Positions 60,202 through 64,000 of a stretch of 64,000 nt of DNA are shown here, one piece after another. The position numbers and the translations under genes are program-made. This stretch comes from CAIWHR01 sp963816925 (lineage in GTDB: Bacteria; Pseudomonadota; Gammaproteobacteria; Burkholderiales; Casimicrobiaceae). The DNA lies in the NCBI GenBank assembly GCA_963816925.1, contig CAWFMY010000027.1, positions 248,001-312,000 of the forward strand. The letters run 5' to 3'. The notes beneath the pieces were generated by a model, which made no database searches, was not told where the DNA came from, and saw only the letters and a program-made list of their open reading frames with translations. Each line of letters begins with the position of its first letter. Position 1 is the stretch's first letter.

Positions 60202-61433
60202 CCTCCATGGCCGATACAGCGACCGTCGCGATCGTTCGCCAGCATCTCATCGACCCGGAGATCTGCATCCGCTGCAACACCTGCGAGGAGACGTGCCCCG
60301 TCGACGCGGTGTCGCACGATTCGCGCAATTACGTGGTCGACGCGGCGAAATGCAATTTCTGCAACGAATGCATTTCGCCCTGCCCCACCGGCGCGATCGA
60401 CAACTGGCGGCAGGTCGACCGGGCCAAGCCCTACACGCTCGCCGAGCAGCTCGGTTGGGACACGTTGCCGGCGCAGGGGGAGATCGCCGCCGGCGCCGCG
60501 GCCGACATGCCGACGGATGTAGCGCGGATCACCTCGGTCGCCATCGCCGGCCAGGGCGGCGACGTCCCGCCGCCATGGTCCGCCGCGCATCCCTACGTCA
60601 ATCTGTACTCGATGGCGAAGCCGGCGATTGCCACCGTCACCGGCAATTTCAAGCTCGCTGCCGACGACGCCTCCTGCGATATCCGGCACCTCGTGCTCGA
60701 TTTCGGCGGCGTCGCGTTTCCGGTGCTGGAAGGCCAGACGATCGGCATCGTGCCGCCCGGAACGGACGCGAACGGCAGGCCGCACCACGTGCGCCTCTAT
60801 TCGGTCGCGAGCCCGCGCGAGGGCGAGCGGCCGCGCTACAACAACCTGTCGCTCACGGTGAAGCGCGTCACCGAGGATCACGACGGCGCGCCGGTGCGCG
60901 GCGTCGCGTCGAACTATCTCTGCGACCTCGACAAGGGCGCCGAGGTCGCCGTCGTCGGGCCGTACGGCACGTCGTTCCTGATGCCGAACCATCCCGGCTC
61001 GAGCCTGCTCATGATCTGCACGGGCACCGGATCGGCGCCGATGCGGGCGATGACCGAGCGCCGGCGGCGTCGCATCGCGTTGAAGGAAGGCGGCGAGCTG
61101 ATGCTGTTCTTCGGCGCGCGCGCGCCGGGCGAGCTCCCCTACTTCGGCCCGCTGCAGAAGCTTCCGCGGGATTTCATCGACATCAATTTCGCGTTTTCGC
61201 GCGTCCCCGGAGAGACGAAGCAGTACGTCCAGGACCGCATCCGCGCGCGCGGCGCCGACGTCGCGCGCATCCTTCGCGATTCGAACTGCTTCGTCTACAT
61301 CTGCGGGCTCAAAGGCATGGAGCACGGCGTGGACGAGGCGTTTCGCGAAGTGTGCCGCGCGCACGGCGCAGACTGGAGCGCGCTACTGCCCGAGCTGCGC
61401 GCGACGGGGCGCTACCATGTCGAGACGTACTGA
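60198..61433 (+). CDS. boxA: Benzoyl-CoA 2,3-epoxidase, reductase subunit BoxA
   Basis: A 411-residue protein. Residues 15-70 hold two [4Fe-4S] motifs, CIRCNTCEETCPVDAV and CNFCNECISPCPTGAI. The rest is a ferredoxin-NADP reductase-like module: RLYSVASPREGERPRYNNLSLTVKRV near 195 binds FAD, GVASNYLCDLDKGAEVAVVGPYG near 234-256, MICTGTGSAPMRAMTERRR near 272-290 binds NADPH, and FVYICGLKGMEHGVDEAF near 370-387. It passes electrons from NADPH to BoxB. The ATG at 60198 overlaps the tannase stop (ATGA); an ATG three codons later is possible. Confidence 0.93.
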   Translation: MTSMADTATVAIVRQHLIDPEICIRCNTCEETCPVDAVSHDSRNYVVDAAKCNFCNECISPCPTGAIDNWRQVDRAKPYTLAEQLGWDTLPAQGEIAAGAAADMPTDVARITSVAIAGQGGDVPPPWSAAHPYVNLYSMAKPAIATVTGNFKLAADDASCDIRHLVLDFGGVAFPVLEGQTIGIVPPGTDANGRPHHVRLYSVASPREGERPRYNNLSLTVKRVTEDHDGAPVRGVASNYLCDLDKGAEVAVVGPYGTSFLMPNHPGSSLLMICTGTGSAPMRAMTERRRRRIALKEGGELMLFFGARAPGELPYFGPLQKLPRDFIDINFAFSRVPGETKQYVQDRIRARGADVARILRDSNCFVYICGLKGMEHGVDEAFREVCRAHGADWSALLPELRATGRYHVETY

Positions 61434-61456
61434 CGGCGCTCCGTCCCGCGCGCGCC

Positions 61457-61462
61457 TATAAT
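61457..61462 (+). promoter_or_regulatory. Consensus -10 box before the second hemerythrin gene
   Basis: A perfect TATAAT at 61457-61462 lies 34 bases before the ATG at 61497, in the 63-base gap after boxA. No strong -35 is seen 17 bases upstream, where GC-rich sequence follows the boxA stop. It may give the hemerythrin/thioredoxin pair its own transcript. Confidence 0.45.
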
Positions 61463-61496
61463 TGCGCGATCCGCGGCTGACGCCGAAGGTGCATCG

Positions 61497-62045
61497 ATGG
61501 CTGCCGATCCTCTCTTCAAACCCACCGCGCCGGGATTCGAAGATCCGCTGGGAATGCTGGTCGCGTGCCATCGGCGCATCGAGCGCGAGCTCGCGACCCT
61601 CGAGCGGCTTCAGCGCCATCTCCCGGAGCATGGCTGCGACGATGCGGCCCGCGCCGCCGCCCTCGCGATTCTCAAGTATTTCGACGGCGCGGCGCCCAAC
61701 CACCATGCCGACGAGGAAGCGAGCCTGTTCCCCCGGCTGCGCTCGCTCGCCGAGAGCCGCGCCGGCGAACTGATCGACGAGCTCGAGCGCGACCACGACG
61801 CGTTCGCCGCGAGCTGGCGCCGGCTGCGGCCGCTGCTCGCCGGCATTGCCGCCAGCGTGCGCGCGAACCTGTCGCCGAAACAGGTGGACGACCTGCGCGC
61901 GGCCTATGCGTCGCACATCCTGCGCGAGGAACGTCTGCTGATTCCGCTGGCGGCGGAAGCACTCGACGCCGACGCCCTGCGGCAGATCGGGCAGGAGATG
62001 GCGGCGCGCCGCGGCACGCGTTTCGGCGCCGAGCACAAGGCATGA
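61497..62045 (+). CDS. Hemerythrin HHE-domain protein (second copy)
   Basis: A 182-residue helical protein: MLVACHRRIERELATLERL near 20-38, FDGAAPNHHADEEASLFPRL at 62-81, DELERDHDAFAASWRRL near 95, and ASHILREERLLIPLA near 140, giving the His/Glu set of a di-iron hemerythrin site. It probably binds O2 or a reactive nitrogen or oxygen species. Its sequence is clearly different from the hemerythrin at 28955, which sits with the anaerobic genes; this copy sits with the oxygen-using box genes. Its stop overlaps the start of the thioredoxin-like gene. Confidence 0.8.
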   Translation: MAADPLFKPTAPGFEDPLGMLVACHRRIERELATLERLQRHLPEHGCDDAARAAALAILKYFDGAAPNHHADEEASLFPRLRSLAESRAGELIDELERDHDAFAASWRRLRPLLAGIAASVRANLSPKQVDDLRAAYASHILREERLLIPLAAEALDADALRQIGQEMAARRGTRFGAEHKA

Positions 62046-63094
62046 TGCGGAGGTGGCCCGCGCTCCGCCTCGCGCTGGCGGCCGCGATCGTGGCCGCGAG
62101 TGTCGCCACCGGCGCCCGCGCGCAGGACGCATCGCCGTACGCGATCGACATCCCGCGGTGGTTCACCGAGTCGTTCCTCGATTTCCGCGAGGACATCGCC
62201 GACGCGGCCAAGGACGGGCGGCGGCTCATGGTCTACTTCGGCCAGGACGGTTGCCCGTATTGCCGTCAGTTGATGGTGACGAATTTTTCGCAACGACGGA
62301 TCGTCGACAAGACCCGGCGCCATTTTGTCGCGATCGCGATCAACATCTGGGGCGATCGCGAGGTCACCTGGCTCGACGGGCGCACGATGAGCGAAAAGGC
62401 GCTCGCCCGCGCGCTCGACATCCAGTTCACGCCCACGCTCCTGTTCTTCGACGAGAAGGGCGCCATCGTCGCGCGGCTCAACGGCTACTACCCGCCGCAC
62501 AAGTTCGAGACGGTGCTGGACTATGTCGCCGGCAAGAACGAAAAGCGCGAAACGCTGGCGGCGTACACCGCGCGCCGCGCGTCCGTCGCGGCGGGGGCAA
62601 CGCTCGCCGACGAGCCATTCTTCGCCAAGCCGCCGTACATGCTGGCGCGCGCGCCCGGCGGCAAGCCGCTTGCCGTGGTCTTCGAGACGCCGCATTGCGC
62701 CGCGTGCGACGAGATGCACCAGGACCTGTTCCGGCGCCCCGAGGTGCAGGCGCAGCTCGCCCGGTTCGACGTCGCGCGCTTTGCACTCGGCGCGCGGACC
62801 GACCTGACCGCGCCCGACGGAACGAAGGTCAAGGCCGACGCGTGGGCCCGCGATCTGCGCGTCGACACCACGCCGACGATCGTCTTCTTCGATGCAAGCG
62901 GGCGCGAGGTGTTCCGGGTGGATGCGTACCAGCGCGCATTCCACTTCGCCTCGGCATTCGATTACGTCGCGAGCGGCGCCTACCGGAGCGAGCCGTCGTT
63001 CCAGCGTTACGTCCAGGCACGCGCGGAACGATGCGTACAGCGGGAGCCGTCGATGTTTGGGAGTAAGCCGGGGCGGCCGACCCCGATCGGTTAG
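62042..63094 (+). CDS. Periplasmic protein with two thioredoxin-like domains
   Basis: A 350-residue protein with a Sec signal (RRWPALRLALAAAIVAASVATGARA, cleavage near residue 27). The first domain (35-170) has FGQDGCPYCRQLM with a CPYC active site near 75, plus IQFTPTLLFFDEKG containing the cis-Pro. The second (195-335) has FETPHCAACDEMH with CAAC near 226 and VDTTPTIVFFDASG. The arrangement resembles SoxW/DsbC-like or thioredoxin-fold proteins linked with cytochrome or thiol-disulfide maturation. It is coupled to the hemerythrin gene (ATGATG overlap). The partner is unknown. Confidence 0.75.
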   Translation: MMRRWPALRLALAAAIVAASVATGARAQDASPYAIDIPRWFTESFLDFREDIADAAKDGRRLMVYFGQDGCPYCRQLMVTNFSQRRIVDKTRRHFVAIAINIWGDREVTWLDGRTMSEKALARALDIQFTPTLLFFDEKGAIVARLNGYYPPHKFETVLDYVAGKNEKRETLAAYTARRASVAAGATLADEPFFAKPPYMLARAPGGKPLAVVFETPHCAACDEMHQDLFRRPEVQAQLARFDVARFALGARTDLTAPDGTKVKADAWARDLRVDTTPTIVFFDASGREVFRVDAYQRAFHFASAFDYVASGAYRSEPSFQRYVQARAERCVQREPSMFGSKPGRPTPIG

Positions 63095-63218
63095 ACTTGA
63101 GGTCACATCCGTTGCCGCAGGTCTCAACCAGCAAGCGTCTCGTAAACGCCCCAATACCGTACGAATTATTCTCGCAGAATGTCGACTCGGGCAAGAAGTC
63201 ACGATTCGCACCCGCCCA

Positions 63219-64000
63219 TTGAGTAACGATACCGCCCCCCTCCGCCCCCAAGCGCACGCCGACGCCAAGATTCGCGAGCAGACGGCGGTCCTCAGCCACG
63301 GACCCGACGCCGACCGCGCGAGTCGATACGTCGCCCGGATCCTGCAGCAGCACCTGATCGACGACCCGGCGAGTCGATGCTGGACCATGCGAGGGCACGA
63401 CCGCGCTGCTCGACGTCTCCGGATTCACGAAGCTGTCCGAAAAGCTCGCGCGCAAGGGCCGGGAGGGCGCCGAACAGATCACCGAGGCCATCGGGCGCAG
63501 CTTCGAGGCGATCCTGCAGGTCGCCTACGACAACGGCGGCAGCCTGCTCAAGTTCGGCGGCGACGCGCTGCTGCTGTGGTTCCAGGGCGATGGGCACGTC
63601 GCCCGCGCCTGTCGCGCCGCGGTGCTGATGCGCCGGGTGCTGCGCGACGTCGGCCGGATCGAGGTGCCCGGTGCGAAGGTCACGCTGCGGATGTCGCAGG
63701 GCGTGCATTCGGGGACGCTTCCATTTCTTCGCGGCGGGCACTTCGCACGTCGAGCTGCTGCCGACAGGCCCCGCGTGGAGCCGCGCGGTCGCGATGGAGC
63801 ACGCGGCCGGCGGCCGGCGAGATCGTCGTCAGCCCGGAGACGGCCGCGTTGCTGCCGAGCCGGTGCCTGGGCGAGCCGAAGGCACCGGGAAGTGCTGCTG
63901 CTGCGGGAGCCGCCGGGACTACGCGGAGAAGCTGCCGCTGATCCCGCGCCCGAAGATGGCCGCCGGAGATGGTTCTGCGCTGCCTGTCGCCGGCCATCCG
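63219..64000 (+). pseudogene. Adenylate/guanylate cyclase-domain protein, broken by several indels and cut by the window end
   Basis: Pieces of a class III cyclase are visible in changing frames: VARILQQHLIDDPASRCWT, then TTALLDVSGFTKLSEKLA (the DxxGFT metal-binding motif near 63412), GGSLLKFGGDALLLWFQGDG, VTLRMSQGVHSG, FHFFAAGTSHVELLPTGPAWSRAVAMEHA, and GEIVVSPETAALLPSRC. Joining them needs single-base corrections near 63390, 63718 and 63810, with further shifts toward the edge. The N terminus is uncertain; a TTG at 63219 is the earliest sensible start and has no clear ribosome site. The intervals 63095-63218 show no other gene. Dense indels near the edge look like sequence error, but true decay cannot be excluded. 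Confidence 0.55.

Noticed and set aside
1..64000. tRNA, rRNA, CRISPR arrays, insertion sequences or phage genes
   Set aside because: No cloverleaf, rRNA core, regularly spaced repeats, transposase or integrase motif was seen; inspection by eye could miss a short RNA.

Overview
The window is a high-GC, gene-dense stretch with short gaps and many ATGA/GTGA start-stop overlaps. It looks like a facultatively denitrifying betaproteobacterium of the Thauera/Azoarcus/Aromatoleum metabolic type. The basis is the gene set: a class I ATP-dependent benzoyl-CoA reductase, 4-hydroxybenzoyl-CoA reductase, a phenylacetyl-CoA-oxidoreductase-like molybdoenzyme and the aerobic box pathway, with FNR/Dnr-type boxes. 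The genus cannot be told from the sequence alone.

Layout. (1) 1-12.0 kb: surface polysaccharide locus with the end of an asparagine synthase, an ABC-2 exporter (permease and Wzt-like ATPase, divergent), a sulfatase-like hydrolase, a sulfotransferase with a long coiled coil, a very large multi-domain glycosyltransferase, a secreted beta-helix protein and a second glycosyltransferase. (2) 12.0-17.8 kb: an HdeD-like membrane protein, a translationally coupled minus-strand operon (GFA protein, UBP zinc finger, FUSC-like protein, nitroreductase), a STAS-like protein, an Hcp-like protein with a signal peptide, and a methyltransferase. (3) 17.8-31.96 kb: cysteine-free Rrf2 regulator plus GNAT, divergent from a thioesterase, padBCD-like genes, a phenylacetate-CoA ligase and hcrCAB; then an operon of hemerythrin, tandem GNAT, DUF59 and a polytopic membrane protein. 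(4) 31.97-43.0 kb: fdx, bcrDABC, dch, oah and had on the minus strand, divergent from korAB. (5) 43.0-47.0 kb: ferritin-like, RidA, SDR, acyltransferase, thioesterase and hydrolase genes. (6) 47.0-53.5 kb: a LivFGMH/binding-protein importer and benzoate-CoA ligase. (7) 53.6-63.1 kb: DUF4863, boxR, boxC, boxB, a tannase-like lipoprotein, boxA, a second hemerythrin and a two-domain thioredoxin protein. (8) A broken cyclase gene at the right edge.

How it works together. The importer and CoA ligases feed phenylacetate, benzoate and probably 4-hydroxybenzoate into CoA thioesters. Pad-like and Hcr enzymes funnel substrates to benzoyl-CoA. Without oxygen, BcrABCD reduces the ring with ferredoxin electrons supplied by KorAB, and Dch, Had and Oah open it. 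With oxygen, BoxAB epoxidises and BoxC cleaves the same intermediate.

The most interesting signal is a shared palindromic operator (core TGGTATTAC-RTACCA) followed by AATAGC. It occurs in three divergent or upstream promoters (about 18.73, 28.92 and 40.25 kb), each with a nearby FNR/Dnr-like box. It ties the ring-reduction operon, the pad/hcr operon and the hemerythrin/GNAT/DUF59 operon into one candidate regulon, with the Rrf2 protein as the obvious candidate regulator. Many genes carry apparent single-base indels (near 530, 6050, 11690, 15700, 25529, 31792, 33069, 34540, 55290, 59661, 59717, 60015 and several after 63380). This points to sequencing or assembly errors more than to true gene decay.
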